64,000 bases of DNA from positions 5,151,501-5,215,500 of the forward strand of contig NZ_CP006992.1 of the NCBI RefSeq assembly GCF_001542815.1, given 5' to 3'. This stretch comes from Methylobacterium sp. AMS5 (GTDB taxonomy: Bacteria > Pseudomonadota > Alphaproteobacteria > Rhizobiales > Beijerinckiaceae). This document shows positions 21,864 to 30,601 of this stretch, in pieces. Every line of letters begins with the position of its first letter. Within the stretch, counting starts at the first letter, position 1. Position numbers and translations under genes: made by a program. The notes under the pieces are model-generated. The model was not told the DNA's origin, did not search any database, and saw nothing but the letters and a program-made list of their open reading frames with translations.

Positions 21864-22877
21864 ATGTCCCAATCCCTCGACCTCCTCGTCCTCGGCAACG
21901 CCATCGTCGATCTCATCGCCCATGCCGAGGAGGATTTCCTCGTCAAGCAGGGCGTCACGAAGGGCGCGATGCAACTCGTCGACGAGCCGCGGGCCGAGAG
22001 CCTCTTCGAGGTGATGGGTCCGGCGACCGTCGTCTCCGGCGGCTCGGGCGCCAACACCGCCGTCGGCGCGGCTTTGCTCGGGGCCAAGACCGGCTTCGTC
22101 GGAAAGGTGCACGAGGACGAACTCGGCCGGCTGTTCAGCCACGATCTGAAGGCGACGGGCGTGCGCTTCGACGTGCCGCCGGCGACGGAAGGGCCGACCA
22201 CCGCCCGCTGCTTCATCCTGGTGACGCCCGACGGCGAGCGCACCATGAATACCTATCTCGGCGCCTGCCAGGGCCTCTCCCCCGACGACGTGGACGAGGC
22301 GACCGTGCGCTCGGCCCGCGTCACCTATCTCGAAGGCTATCTGTGGGATCCGCCGGCCGCCAAGGACGCGTTCCGCAAGGCGGTGAAGGTCGCCCATTCG
22401 GCCGGTAACGCCGTGGCGCTGACCCTGTCGGACGCGTTCTGCGTCGGCCGCTACCGCGAGGAATTCCTCGATCTGATCCGCAACGGCAGCATCGACATCC
22501 TGTTCGCCAATATCGGCGAGCTGCAGAGCCTCTACCAGACCGACGATCCGGACGCCGCCGTCGCGGCCCTGCGCGAGGAGCGCGGCGGGCAGGGCACGCA
22601 CCTGCTCGGCCTCGTCACCCGCTCGGCCAAGGGCGCGCTGGTGGTGCGCGGCGGCGAGGTGCGGGCGGTGGATGCCTTCCCGGTGCGCGAGGTGATCGAC
22701 ACCACCGGCGCCGGTGACCTGTTCGCGGCGGGCTTCCTGGCCGGCTACACCCGCGGCATCGACTACGTGTCGTCGGCCCGTCTCGGTGCGCTCGCGGCGG
22801 CCGAGGTCATCGAGCATATCGGCGCCCGGCCGCAGCGCGATCTGCTGGCGCTGGCGCGCGAGCACAAGCTCATCTGA
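21864..22877 (+). CDS. PfkB-family carbohydrate kinase, probable adenosine kinase
   Basis: 337 residues from ATG 21864 (MSQSLDLLVLGNAIVDLIA). Ribokinase-family fold: N-terminal GNAIVDL, SGGSGANTAVGAALLGAKTGFVGKV substrate loop, and C-terminal DTTGAGDLFAAGFLAGY with the catalytic Asp and the anion hole. The match to the alphaproteobacterial proteins annotated adenosine kinase is strong, including TPDGERTMNTYLGAC. It likely phosphorylates adenosine or a sugar-like nucleoside; the exact substrate is inferred from family resemblance. Confidence 0.9.
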   Translation: MSQSLDLLVLGNAIVDLIAHAEEDFLVKQGVTKGAMQLVDEPRAESLFEVMGPATVVSGGSGANTAVGAALLGAKTGFVGKVHEDELGRLFSHDLKATGVRFDVPPATEGPTTARCFILVTPDGERTMNTYLGACQGLSPDDVDEATVRSARVTYLEGYLWDPPAAKDAFRKAVKVAHSAGNAVALTLSDAFCVGRYREEFLDLIRNGSIDILFANIGELQSLYQTDDPDAAVAALREERGGQGTHLLGLVTRSAKGALVVRGGEVRAVDAFPVREVIDTTGAGDLFAAGFLAGYTRGIDYVSSARLGALAAAEVIEHIGARPQRDLLALAREHKLI

Positions 22878-22894
22878 GGCCGTTGCCTGCGGGA

Positions 22895-22918
22895 TCCGGC
22901 GCCCTCGGGGGCGCCGGA
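22895..22918. terminator. bidirectional hairpin between the kinase and FKBP genes
   Basis: A perfect 10-bp stem (TCCGGCGCCC / GGGCGCCGGA) with a TCGG loop, placed in the 53-base gap between two convergent genes. No T-tract on the plus side beyond GTTTC. UUCG-like loop and GC-rich stem favour a terminator. Confidence 0.7.
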
Positions 22919-22930
22919 CGCGTTTCGCGA

Positions 22931-23350
22931 TCAGCGCGAGCCGATCAGCTCGACGTCGAAGATGAGCGTGGCGTTCGGCGGGATCACGCCGCCGGCGCCG
23001 CGGGCGCCGTAGCCGAGATCCGGCGGAATCGTCAGGATGCGGCGGCCGCCGGCCTTCATCGTGGCGACGCCCTCGTCCCAGCCGCGGATCACCTGGCCCG
23101 CGCCGATGGTGAACGAGAAGGGCTGGCCGCGATCACGCGACGAATCGAACTTCTTGCCCCGCTTGCCGCCGCCCTCGTCGAGCCAGCCGGTATAGTGGAC
23201 GGTGACCTGCTGGCCGGTCTTCGGCTCGGCGCCGGTGCCGACCACTTCGTCGGTGTAGCTGAGGCCCGAGGGCAGCGTGACGGGCTGGGCGGAAGCGGCA
23301 CTGGTCATGGCGAGGGCGATGGCTCCGGCTAGGGGAAAGATCGAGCGCAT
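22931..23350 (-). CDS. FKBP-type peptidyl-prolyl cis-trans isomerase, exported
   Basis: 139 residues from ATG 23350. Signal peptide about 1-21 ([20 protein letters not shown]). The rest is a single FKBP domain: [80 protein letters not shown]. Speeds proline isomerisation during folding in the periplasm. Typical length for a minimal exported FKBP. Confidence 0.95.
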   Translation of the reverse strand: MRSIFPLAGAIALAMTSAASAQPVTLPSGLSYTDEVVGTGAEPKTGQQVTVHYTGWLDEGGGKRGKKFDSSRDRGQPFSFTIGAGQVIRGWDEGVATMKAGGRRILTIPPDLGYGARGAGGVIPPNATLIFDVELIGSR

Positions 23351-23432
23351 GAATCTCGTCTCGGCGCGTCGTCGCTGACGACGGGGCGCGCGGGTTAACA
23401 CGCGCCCGGCCGCAAGGCTAATAGCGGGAAGG

Positions 23433-23927
23433 CTAATAGCGGGCCCGGATGGCCTCGCGCTCCGTCGCCGGGCAGGCGCCGGCCTGCGGGCCGACTACCA
23501 GATCGCCCTGGCGCGGGTTGTTGAGGGCGAGCGGTCCCGTATCCTTCCGGCCGATGAAGCCGCCGCCGAGCTGCTCCTCGAAGAAGCCGCCGCCGAGCTG
23601 CTCCTCGAAGAAGCCGTCGCCGAAGCGGATATAGCAGCGGTCGATGATCGCCACCGTGTCGTAGCTCGCCCGGTAGGCGGCCTGCTCCGGCAGGGCGCCC
23701 GGGCCACAGGTCAACGCCACGTCGATGCGGCCGGAGTGATGGTACTGGATCGTCTGCGAGCGGTTCGGCCGCACCGCGACCCAGGGGCCGCCGTCGCGGC
23801 TGACGAGGGCGATGTAGCCGGATTTGTTGATGATGCGGCGGGCGCAGGACGCCTCCGCCGGAGCGATGCTCGCTGCCGTCACGGCGAGGGCCGCCGCAAG
23901 TCCCAGTGCCGTGCTCAACCTGCGCAT
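23433..23927 (-). CDS. secreted protein of unknown function with internal 9-residue tandem repeat
   Basis: 164 residues from ATG 23927. Signal peptide with an [14 protein letters not shown] core. The mature part starts with [22 protein letters not shown], holds a second cysteine ([10 protein letters not shown]) and a third (RCYIRFGD), then FFEEQLGGG twice in tandem followed by a partial third copy (FIGRKDTG). A last cysteine lies in AGACPATE. I do not recognise a family. The signal peptide and cysteines suggest a periplasmic or extracellular role. Confidence 0.72.
   Translation of the reverse strand: MRRLSTALGLAAALAVTAASIAPAEASCARRIINKSGYIALVSRDGGPWVAVRPNRSQTIQYHHSGRIDVALTCGPGALPEQAAYRASYDTVAIIDRCYIRFGDGFFEEQLGGGFFEEQLGGGFIGRKDTGPLALNNPRQGDLVVGPQAGACPATEREAIRARY
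23556..23609. repeat. 27-bp tandem duplication inside a coding region
   Basis: Two identical adjacent 27-base units (23556-23582 and 23583-23609), followed by about 16 bases of a diverged third copy. The unit is a whole number of codons and encodes FFEEQLGGG, so the reading frame is kept. The identity suggests a recent slippage event. Confidence 0.92.
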
Positions 23928-24195
23928 CGATCCCTCCGCTCCACAAGGCCGGCCAGGGAGACGCTCCGACGGCCACGCTTTCGCCGACAACCGAGAGCCG
24001 GCCCGCGCGTTCCATCGCGGGCGTCGAACAGACTCGCCGTTTTGCTTACGCCCGGCCAATCGCATTCAAAACTGGTTGCCTCTCCGGTGATCGAGCCCGT
24101 AAAATCGATACAAAATACGGATGATCGCCGGCCCCTCGCGCGGTTCCATCGCCGCAAGAGAGGGGCCGCTGGCATTCCAAGGGAGGATTGATGTG

Positions 24196-24261
24196 ATGGG
24201 CTGTCGGCAAGCGTTCGATTCACCTTCTGCGTGTGGCCCGACCGGGCGGCGGCACGACTGA
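24196..24261 (+). CDS. possible 21-codon upstream ORF
   Basis: ATG at 24196 has GGGAGG nine to ten bases upstream, a better ribosome-binding site than that of the next gene. It encodes MGCRQAFDSPSACGPTGRRHD and stops 10 bases before the CoA-transferase start. It has no run of a single amino acid as in classical attenuation peptides. It may be a leader peptide or only a chance frame next to a purine-rich stretch. Confidence 0.3.
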   Translation: MGCRQAFDSPSACGPTGRRHD

Positions 24262-24271
24262 GGCGGGGCCG

Positions 24272-25441
24272 ATGATGGACGCCGCGAAGTCCGGTCCTCT
24301 GGCCGGCGTGAAGGTCATCGAACTCGCCCACATCATGGCCGGACCGGTCTGCGGGCTGATGCTCGGCGACATGGGCGCCGAGGTCATCAAGATCGAGGGC
24401 GAGAGCGCCGCCTACATGATGATGAACCGCGGCGAGCGCGGGATCGCCCTCGACCTCAAGAGCGCGGACGGCAAGGCGGTGTTGCGGCGTCTGCTCGAAG
24501 ATGCCGATGTGCTGATCGAGAATTACCGCGCCGGCACGATGGAGCGCCTCGGCCTCGGCTACGACGTTCTCGCCCAAGAGTTTCCGGGCCTGGTCTACTG
24601 CTCGCTCTCGGGCTTCGGCCGTTCGGGGCCCTATGCCGAGCGCGCGGGCTTCGATCTCGTGGCACAGGGCATGAGCGGCCTGATGAGCATCACCGGCGAG
24701 GGGCCGGGCCGGCCGCCGATGAAGTGCGGCCCGCCGGTGACCGATATCACCGCCGGCATCCTGGCGGCGATGGGTGTGCTGGCCGCCCATGTCCACAAGC
24801 TGAAGACCGGCCAGGGTCAGGTCGTCGATACCTCGCTGTTCGAGGCCGGCATCACCCTGACCTACTGGCAATCGGCCATCGCCATGGCGACCGGCGTCGC
24901 ACCGGGGCCGATGGGTTCGGCCCATCCGCTGAACGCGCCCTACGAGGCGTTCGAGACGGCAGATGGCTGGATCACCATCGGCGCGGCCAACCAGACCAAC
25001 TGGCTGCGCCTGCTCGCGGTGCTCGGGGCCGAGGATCTCGCCGCCGATTCGCGCTTCTCGGCCAACCGCGACCGCATGGCGAACCGTGCGGCGCTGGCCC
25101 AGGTGCTGGCCCCGCATTTCCGCACCGCGCCCTCCGCCGATTGGCTCGCGCGTCTGGAGGCCGGTGGCGTGCCGGCCGGACCCGTGCTCGACGTACTCGC
25201 GATGCAGGCCGACCCGCAGGCCCGCGCCCGCGAGATGGTGGTCGAGGTCGAGCACGCCCGCGCCGGGCGGATGAGCACGCTCGGCCTGCCGGTCAAATTC
25301 TCGGCGACGCCGGGGCGGGTGCACGGCCCCGCGCCGCTGCTGGGCGAACACAGCCGCGCCATCCTCGCCCAAGCCGGCTATGACGGGGCGGCGATCGACG
25401 ATCTGATCGCCCGGGGCATCGTGCGCGAGACGACGGCCTGA
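24272..25441 (+). CDS. CaiB/BaiF-family CoA-transferase
   Basis: 389 residues from ATG 24272 (GAGG eight bases upstream). Family III CoA-transferase: LAGVKVIELAHIMAGPVCG, GDMGAEVIKIEGE, RGERGIALDLKSADGKAVL, ADVLIENYRAGTMERLG, GLVYCSLSGFG and a catalytic Asp region (QVVDTSLFEAG). Transfers CoA between carboxylic acids. Followed after 23 bases by an enoyl-CoA hydratase, so the pair probably belongs to a short acyl-CoA catabolic route; the acid is not evident. Confidence 0.92.
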   Translation: MMDAAKSGPLAGVKVIELAHIMAGPVCGLMLGDMGAEVIKIEGESAAYMMMNRGERGIALDLKSADGKAVLRRLLEDADVLIENYRAGTMERLGLGYDVLAQEFPGLVYCSLSGFGRSGPYAERAGFDLVAQGMSGLMSITGEGPGRPPMKCGPPVTDITAGILAAMGVLAAHVHKLKTGQGQVVDTSLFEAGITLTYWQSAIAMATGVAPGPMGSAHPLNAPYEAFETADGWITIGAANQTNWLRLLAVLGAEDLAADSRFSANRDRMANRAALAQVLAPHFRTAPSADWLARLEAGGVPAGPVLDVLAMQADPQARAREMVVEVEHARAGRMSTLGLPVKFSATPGRVHGPAPLLGEHSRAILAQAGYDGAAIDDLIARGIVRETTA

Positions 25442-25464
25442 GATGCTTGACGAGGAGCCGCTCC

Positions 25465-26289
25465 ATGAACGCTGACGCCGAGACCGCTTCGACCGACGAA
25501 CTGCTCTTCGCAGTGGATGCGGCGGGCATCGCCCGCATCACCCTCAACCGGCCGAAGGCGCGCAACGCGCTGACCTTTGCGATGTATCGCGGGCTGGTGG
25601 AGCTGTGCGAGCGGATCGAGGCGGACCACGCGATCAAGGCGGTGATCATCACCGGCGCCGGGGACAAGGCGTTCGCGGCGGGCACCGACATCGCCCAGTT
25701 CCGCAGCTTCAGCAAACCGGAAGACGCGCTCGGCTACGAGCGCTTCATGGATCGGGTGCTCGGCGGCCTGGAACGCCTGCGGGTGCCGACCATCGCGGCG
25801 ATCGCGGGAGCCTGCACCGGCGGCGGCGCGGCCATCGCTGCGGCCTGCGACATGCGCATCGCCAGTCGCGACGCCCGCTTCGGCATCCCCATCGCCCGCA
25901 CGCTCGGCAATTGCCTCTCGCAGAACACCCTGAGACGGCTGGCGAATCTCATCGGCGCGCCGCGCGTGAAGGACATCCTGTTCACCGCCCGGCTCGTCGA
26001 GGCGCAGGAGGCGCTGGCGATCGGCCTCGTCAACGAGGTGGTCGAGGATGCCGCGGCCGTCGCGGCCCGAGCGGATGCGCTGGCCATCCTGCTCGCGAGC
26101 CACGCGCCACTCACTCTCCAGGCCACCAAGGAAGGCCTGCGCCGCATCGGCGAGGAGGGCGCCGCGGAGACTGCCGAGGGCGAGCGGCCCGGCGACGACC
26201 TGATCGTGATGACCTATATGAGCGAGGACTTCCGAGAGGGCATGGAAGCCTTTCTCGGCAAGCGCCCGCCGAACTTCAAAGGGCGTTGA
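25465..26289 (+). CDS. enoyl-CoA hydratase/isomerase family protein
   Basis: 274 residues from ATG 25465, with GAGGAG eight bases upstream. Crotonase fold: ITLNRPKARNALTFAMYR, FAAGTDIAQFR (oxyanion-hole region), IAAIAGACTGGGAAIAAACDMRIA and LIGAPRVKDILFTARLVEAQEALAIGLVNEVV. Probably in an operon with the upstream CoA-transferase. It handles a CoA thioester; whether hydratase, isomerase or lyase is unknown. Confidence 0.92.
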   Translation: MNADAETASTDELLFAVDAAGIARITLNRPKARNALTFAMYRGLVELCERIEADHAIKAVIITGAGDKAFAAGTDIAQFRSFSKPEDALGYERFMDRVLGGLERLRVPTIAAIAGACTGGGAAIAAACDMRIASRDARFGIPIARTLGNCLSQNTLRRLANLIGAPRVKDILFTARLVEAQEALAIGLVNEVVEDAAAVAARADALAILLASHAPLTLQATKEGLRRIGEEGAAETAEGERPGDDLIVMTYMSEDFREGMEAFLGKRPPNFKGR

Positions 26290-26305
26290 ACCTGCGGCGT
26301 CCGCT

Positions 26306-26998
26306 TCAGCGGGGCGGCGCCTCCGTCCCCTCTTCGCCGTAGATCGCCGCAATCACCGGCTTCTTGGAGCGGATATGCCGACGCATCAGCCCGGCAAGTT
26401 CCTCGCCCTGACGGGCGCGGAGCAGCGGAATCATGCGCTCGTGCTCCTCGACCGCCTGGGCCCACTGCGCCTCGGTCTGGTGGGCACTGTAGCGGGAGCG
26501 TTGAATCCGGCCGGTGAGACCCAGATACAGGCTGCGCAACTTGGTGTTGCGGCTCGCGAGCATGATCGCTTCGTGGATCTCACGATTCAGACGGAAGTAG
26601 CTCGCCTCGTCGCGCGCCTGCCACGCCGCCATCATCGCCTGATGCTTCGCCTCGATCTCCGCCAGTTCCGCGTCGGTGATCGTTCGGCAGGCGAGGTCGC
26701 AGGCGGTCGCTTCGAGCCCGGCAATGACCTCGATCATCTCTTCCAACTCGTCGGGTGAAATGCTGGCGACCCGGGCGCCGCGATTAGGCAGCAGCTCCAG
26801 AAGTCCTTCGGTCGCCAGAATCTTGATCGCCTCGCGCAACGGCGTGCGCGAAATTCCGAACCGCTCGGTCAACTCGCTCTCGTTGACGCGCGCACGCGGC
26901 TCGAGTTCGCCTTCGTTGATCAATTCACGCATCCGGTCCGCCACCTCGTCGTGAAGGTAGCGACGGCTGATCCCGATACTGGGCTCAATTCTATTCAT
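26306..26998 (-). CDS. GntR-family transcriptional regulator, FCD (FadR) type
   Basis: 230 residues from ATG 26998 (GAGAG upstream); an upstream start at 27040 is less likely. N-terminal winged helix (residues about 12-75: LHDEVADRMRELINEGELEPRARV, ESELTERFGISRTPLREAIKILATEGLLELLPNRGARV) and an all-helical FCD effector domain with metal-binding-type Asp/His positions (EIHEAIMLAS, AQAVEEHERMIPLL). Such regulators bind small organic acids. It sits convergent with the CoA-transferase/hydratase pair and divergent from threonine aldolase, either of which could be its target. Confidence 0.93.
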   Translation of the reverse strand: MNRIEPSIGISRRYLHDEVADRMRELINEGELEPRARVNESELTERFGISRTPLREAIKILATEGLLELLPNRGARVASISPDELEEMIEVIAGLEATACDLACRTITDAELAEIEAKHQAMMAAWQARDEASYFRLNREIHEAIMLASRNTKLRSLYLGLTGRIQRSRYSAHQTEAQWAQAVEEHERMIPLLRARQGEELAGLMRRHIRSKKPVIAAIYGEEGTEAPPR

Positions 26999-27262
26999 CG
27001 AGCTCTCAAAGAATTTTAAATGCGAAACTACGCGTCGCAATTTCTAGACTTGCGGCTACCGCCTGTCGAGATACGCGGCCGTTCCCAGCTTCGTGAGCCA
27101 CATGGAAAGTTCCGCGTTTGCGAAAGGCGACCATCGCGACGTCACGCGGGACGGCTTGCGGGGAATTGAATTTTTCATGCATTCAGGGGCGCCGCGGGAG
27201 CCCCTTGCAACAGAGCGTGGCGGCGAGACCGAGCGGACGGGCTTGCAAGGAAGGGATGCGCC

Positions 27263-28306
27263 ATGATCGATCTGTTCAGCGACACCCAGACGCGCCCGAC
27301 GCCGGGCATGCGCGATGCGATGGCACGGGCCGAGGTTGGCGACGAGCAGTCGAACTCCGATCCGACCACCAATGCGCTGTGCGAACGTGTGGCGGAGATG
27401 CTCGGTCAGGAGGCGGCCGTGTTCATGCCGTCGGGCACGATGTGCAACCTCGCCTCGATCCTGGTGCATTGCCGACCAGGCGACGAGATCATCGTCGACG
27501 ACCAGTCCCACATCTACAACACCGAGGCCGCCGGCTCCGCCGCGATCGGCGGCGTCTCGGTGAAGGCCCTGCCGACGCGGGTCGGGCTGTTCACCCTGGC
27601 CCAGGTCGAGGCGGCGATCCGGGTTCCGCAGCGCACGGCGCCGCGCTCGCGGCTGGTCTCGATCGAGCAGACCACGAGCTTTTCCGGCGGGACGGTCTGG
27701 GATATCGCCGCGATGCGCCTGATCCGCGACTACGCCCAGGCGCGCGGCCTCAAGGCGCATATCGACGGGGCGCGCCTGCTCAACGCGGTGGTCGCCAGCG
27801 GCCTCTCGGCAGCGGAGTATGCGGCCGGCTTCGACAGTGTCTGGATCGATCTCAGCAAGGGTCTCGGTTGCCCGGTCGGGGCGGTGCTGTCCGGCACGCG
27901 GGATTTCATCGACCAAGCGTGGCAGTGGAAGTACCGGCTCGGCGGCGCGATGCGCCAGTCGGGCGTGCTGGCGGCGGCGGGGCTCTACGCCCTCGACCAC
28001 CACATGACCCAGCTTGCCGAGGACAACGCCAATGCCGGCCGGCTGCACCGGGCGATCGCCGACGTGCCGGGCCTGGCCTTCGACCCGACGGCGGGGCAGT
28101 CGAACATCCTGTGCTTCACGGTGGAGGCCCTGGGCATCACCGCCTCGACCTTCGCGAGCGCCTGTCTGGAGGACGGGGTGCGGGTGCGGGCGATCGGAGC
28201 CCATCAGATTCGTGCAACCGCCAATCTCGACGTCGATCGCGCGGGCATCGACCGGGCGGCCGACGTGATCCGCGCGAAGGCCGCGGCGTTCATGCAAAGG
28301 GTTTGA
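27263..28306 (+). CDS. ltaE: low-specificity L-threonine aldolase
   Basis: 347 residues. PLP-dependent fold type I enzyme that splits L-threonine or L-allo-threonine into glycine and acetaldehyde. Motifs: MIDLFSDTQTRPTPGMRDAM, DEQSNSDPTTN, FMPSGTMCNLASILVH, DDQSHIYNTEAAG, HIDGARLLNA (cofactor Asp) and WIDLSKGLGCPVG with the Schiff-base lysine. The upstream 264 bases shared with the GntR gene hold TGAAT-N9-ATTCA at about 27166-27184 and a GGGGC/GCCCC hairpin just after it, possible operator or leader elements. Confidence 0.94.
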   Translation: MIDLFSDTQTRPTPGMRDAMARAEVGDEQSNSDPTTNALCERVAEMLGQEAAVFMPSGTMCNLASILVHCRPGDEIIVDDQSHIYNTEAAGSAAIGGVSVKALPTRVGLFTLAQVEAAIRVPQRTAPRSRLVSIEQTTSFSGGTVWDIAAMRLIRDYAQARGLKAHIDGARLLNAVVASGLSAAEYAAGFDSVWIDLSKGLGCPVGAVLSGTRDFIDQAWQWKYRLGGAMRQSGVLAAAGLYALDHHMTQLAEDNANAGRLHRAIADVPGLAFDPTAGQSNILCFTVEALGITASTFASACLEDGVRVRAIGAHQIRATANLDVDRAGIDRAADVIRAKAAAFMQRV

Positions 28307-28353
28307 TGGTCGGGGGCCGAGCGCCTGTTTTCATCCCGACCCCTCACCCTGAA

Positions 28354-28374
28354 GTGCCGCCGGCCGGGCGGCGC
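28354..28374. terminator. hairpin between convergent threonine aldolase and DUF4142 genes
   Basis: GTGCCGCC and GGCGGCGC pair as an 8-bp stem (one G-T wobble) with a GGCCG loop, inside the 101-base gap between convergent genes. The preceding CCCTCACCCTGAAGTGCCG resembles the start of a common alphaproteobacterial intergenic repeat, but only a fragment is present. No T-tract. Confidence 0.5.
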
Positions 28375-28407
28375 TCACCGAAGAGCACCGCCCGAAAGCG
28401 CAAAAAA

Positions 28408-28953
28408 CTACTTCTTGTTGTCGAGGTCCTGAGCCATCTTCAGGTGCTCGTCGAGATGCGGCTTCGTCTTGATGGCGAAGGCCTTGAGGGCCGCGTTGTC
28501 GCCGCCCTCGGCGTAGCGCTTGTAGAGGTCGGTGGCGTTCTTGTGCGCCGTCACCTGATCGTCGTGATACTGCTTCGTGAAGTCGCCGCCGCTCAGGCTC
28601 TTGAGCTTGTCGAGCTTGCTCTGGTGGCTCGAATCCAGGGCGGTCGGAAGGTTGAGCTTCATGTCGCCGGTCTGGACGACGGATTTCAGCTCGTCCGAGG
28701 TCTTCTTATGGTCCTCGATCATTTTCTTGGCGAAGGCTTTGGTCTTCTCATCGGCCTTCTCCAAAGCGAGCTTGCTCGACTGATCCTCGAACATGTCGCT
28801 GATGACGGCTTGCGTGACGAAGTCCTGAGCCGTGGGGGCGACGCCGATCAGCGAGTTCACGCCGGTCTTCTCGCCGACCGATTGCGCATGGGCCGGCATC
28901 CCCGCCGCGCCCAGCAGGAGCAGGCAGGCGGCGGCGGTGAGTGTCGTTCTCAT
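28408..28953 (-). CDS. exported DUF4142 (ferritin-like) protein
   Basis: 181 residues from ATG 28953. Signal peptide MRTTLTAAACLLLLGAAGMP..HAQ. The mature protein is nearly all helical: DFVTQAVISDMFEDQSSKLALEKADEKTKAFAKKMIEDHKKTSDELK, then YHDDQVTAHKNATDLYKRYAEGGDNAALKAFAIKTKPHLDEHLKMAQDLD. The order matches DUF4142, with its typical HKKT and HL..H segments and a four-helix ferritin-like fold. Found in periplasm of many proteobacteria and linked loosely to stress; role unproven. Confidence 0.93.
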   Translation of the reverse strand: MRTTLTAAACLLLLGAAGMPAHAQSVGEKTGVNSLIGVAPTAQDFVTQAVISDMFEDQSSKLALEKADEKTKAFAKKMIEDHKKTSDELKSVVQTGDMKLNLPTALDSSHQSKLDKLKSLSGGDFTKQYHDDQVTAHKNATDLYKRYAEGGDNAALKAFAIKTKPHLDEHLKMAQDLDNKK

Positions 28954-29037
28954 GGAGATACTCCTCGGACAAAATCGGACCTGTCGGAGCAACCGGAGCG
29001 GGCGTTCGATGTTCCTGGCGGAGCCGGAGGGGCTCCG

Positions 29038-30165
29038 TCACGCCTCGCAGTTGGCGGTCTCGCGGGCGAGCCAGTCGATGACAGCGGACAGCGCCTTGCG
29101 CTCGCTGCCGCCCGCGGCGAGCGAGGCCTCGTAGACCCGGATCTGCCCGTCCGCGCTGGAGCCGCATTCGGTGATGGTGAGGGCGTGCGCGACCTGGGCG
29201 TTGCAGCCCAAGGCCGCGGCATCCTCCGCCACGAGGTCGAGCAGGCGCTCGACGAGGCGGCCCACCGGCACCGCCTCCTCCGCCGCCTCATCGATCAGGG
29301 CGGCGTGAACGCCGTCGCGCTGCGCCCGCCACAGGTTCTCCATGACGAAGCCGCGCGAGGCGCCCGTCGGCCGGGCGTTCAGTTCCGGCCGGCGCACGCA
29401 GAGCCGCACGAGGCATCGGTAGAGCGCAGCGATGGCCAGCGTGTCCTTGAGCCGGGTGCAACTGTCGGCGACCCGCAATTCGAGCGTCGGGTAGCGGATC
29501 GACGGGCGGATGTGCCACCAGAAATAGGTCGCGTCCTCCACCGCGCCCGCCCGCGTCATCACCCGCACGTAGCGCTCGAAATCGTCGGCCCCGTCGAACA
29601 GTTCCGGCAGGCCGGTGCGCGGCAGTTCGGCATAGGCCCGCAGGCGATAGCCGGCGAGCCCGGTGCGGTGGCGCTCGTAGAAGGGCGAGGACGTGGAGAG
29701 CGCGAGCAGCACCGGCAGGAACGGCATCAGCCGGTTGATCAAGTCGATGCGCCGGTCGGGCTCGGGCACCTCGACATGGACGTGCAGGCCGCTGACGATG
29801 GAGCGCCGGCCCACCATCTGCAGCGTCTCGATCATCTTGCGGTAGCGGACCTTGGCGGTCTCGCGCTGGTCGGTCCAGATCGCCGTCGGGTGGGTGCCGG
29901 CGGCGAAGACCTTCAGGCCGTGCTCGCGGCCGATGCCGCACAGGCCGGTGCGGAGCTTGGCCAGGGCCTCGTGGGTCTCGGCAAAGCTCGCCGAGGGTTT
30001 GGAGCAGATTTCGGCCTGGCTCTCCAGCATCTCGCGCTCGACGCCCGCCAGCCGGCTCCGCGCTGCCTTGTGGAAGGCCGAGACCGACTCGCTGGGCGCC
30101 GCCCGGGTCCGGCTGCTGGCCAGGAACAGCTCTTCCTCGATCCCGAACCGGTACGCGTGTGCCAT
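29038..30165 (-). CDS. carboxylate-amine ligase of the glutamate-cysteine ligase family 2 (YbdK type)
   Basis: 375 residues from ATG 30165 (MAHAYRFGIEEELFL). Features of GCS2: GIEEELFL with metal-binding Glu residues, SQAEICSKPSASFAETHEAL, AAGTHPTAIW, RRSIVSGLHVHVEVPEPDRRI and SIRYPTLELRVADSCTRLKDT. These enzymes join a gamma-carboxylate to an amine using ATP; E. coli YbdK has weak glutamate-cysteine ligase activity. Substrate here is unknown. 12 bases before it on the plus strand is nothing; downstream is a DUF4142 gene. Confidence 0.92.
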   Translation of the reverse strand: MAHAYRFGIEEELFLASSRTRAAPSESVSAFHKAARSRLAGVEREMLESQAEICSKPSASFAETHEALAKLRTGLCGIGREHGLKVFAAGTHPTAIWTDQRETAKVRYRKMIETLQMVGRRSIVSGLHVHVEVPEPDRRIDLINRLMPFLPVLLALSTSSPFYERHRTGLAGYRLRAYAELPRTGLPELFDGADDFERYVRVMTRAGAVEDATYFWWHIRPSIRYPTLELRVADSCTRLKDTLAIAALYRCLVRLCVRRPELNARPTGASRGFVMENLWRAQRDGVHAALIDEAAEEAVPVGRLVERLLDLVAEDAAALGCNAQVAHALTITECGSSADGQIRVYEASLAAGGSERKALSAVIDWLARETANCEA

Positions 30166-30234
30166 CGCTCGTCCCACCTTCCGGGCCCGACCCGGTCCGG
30201 ATGGAAGCAAGCGAGGGCCCAATTGGTTCGTGCG

Positions 30235-30594
30235 TTAACGAACGATCCGATCGAGGCGGTTGTTCACGAAGAAATACAGCTCCTTGGCGCCGGGCTCGGT
30301 GTAGAGCACCTGCACCTCACGACCGGAGCGGCCTTCGCCGACCAGCACGTCGGTGGGCGGGCGCCCCTTGAGCCGCACGAGGTCGCATTCGCCGATTCCG
30401 GTTTCGATGGCGGCGGCCGTGCCCGGCGCCGGGCCGGTGCAGGCGCCGTTGCCATCGAGCACGGGGCCGAGCGCAGCCGCCGGCGACGCCGGGAGGGCGG
30501 GCAGCACCGCGCTCGGGGACGGCGGCGGCGGGATCGGTTCGCGGCGCTCGGCGGTGTTGCAGCCCGCCAGAAAAACGGCGGGCAAAACTCCCAA
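30235..30594 (-). CDS. small putative lipoprotein
   Basis: 119 residues from a TTG start; GAGG, overlapping the stop of the upstream S10 gene, is well placed. The N-terminus MGVLPAVFLAGCN ends in a lipobox (LAGC), then comes a Pro/Ala/Ser-rich linker and a small domain with two cysteines (NGACTGPAPG, GECDLVRLKG) and VLYTEPGAKELYFFVNNRLDRIV. Eight bases after the peptidase, so co-transcribed. The C-terminal part looks like a small alpha/beta lipoprotein domain; family not identified. Confidence 0.75.
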   Translation of the reverse strand: MGVLPAVFLAGCNTAERREPIPPPPSPSAVLPALPASPAAALGPVLDGNGACTGPAPGTAAAIETGIGECDLVRLKGRPPTDVLVGEGRSGREVQVLYTEPGAKELYFFVNNRLDRIVR

Positions 30595-30601
30595 AGAATC
30601 C

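Noticed and set aside
27000..27262. Possible glycine riboswitch upstream of threonine aldolase
   Set aside because: The region has a short palindrome and a hairpin, but not the conserved GGAGAGA core pattern of glycine riboswitches.
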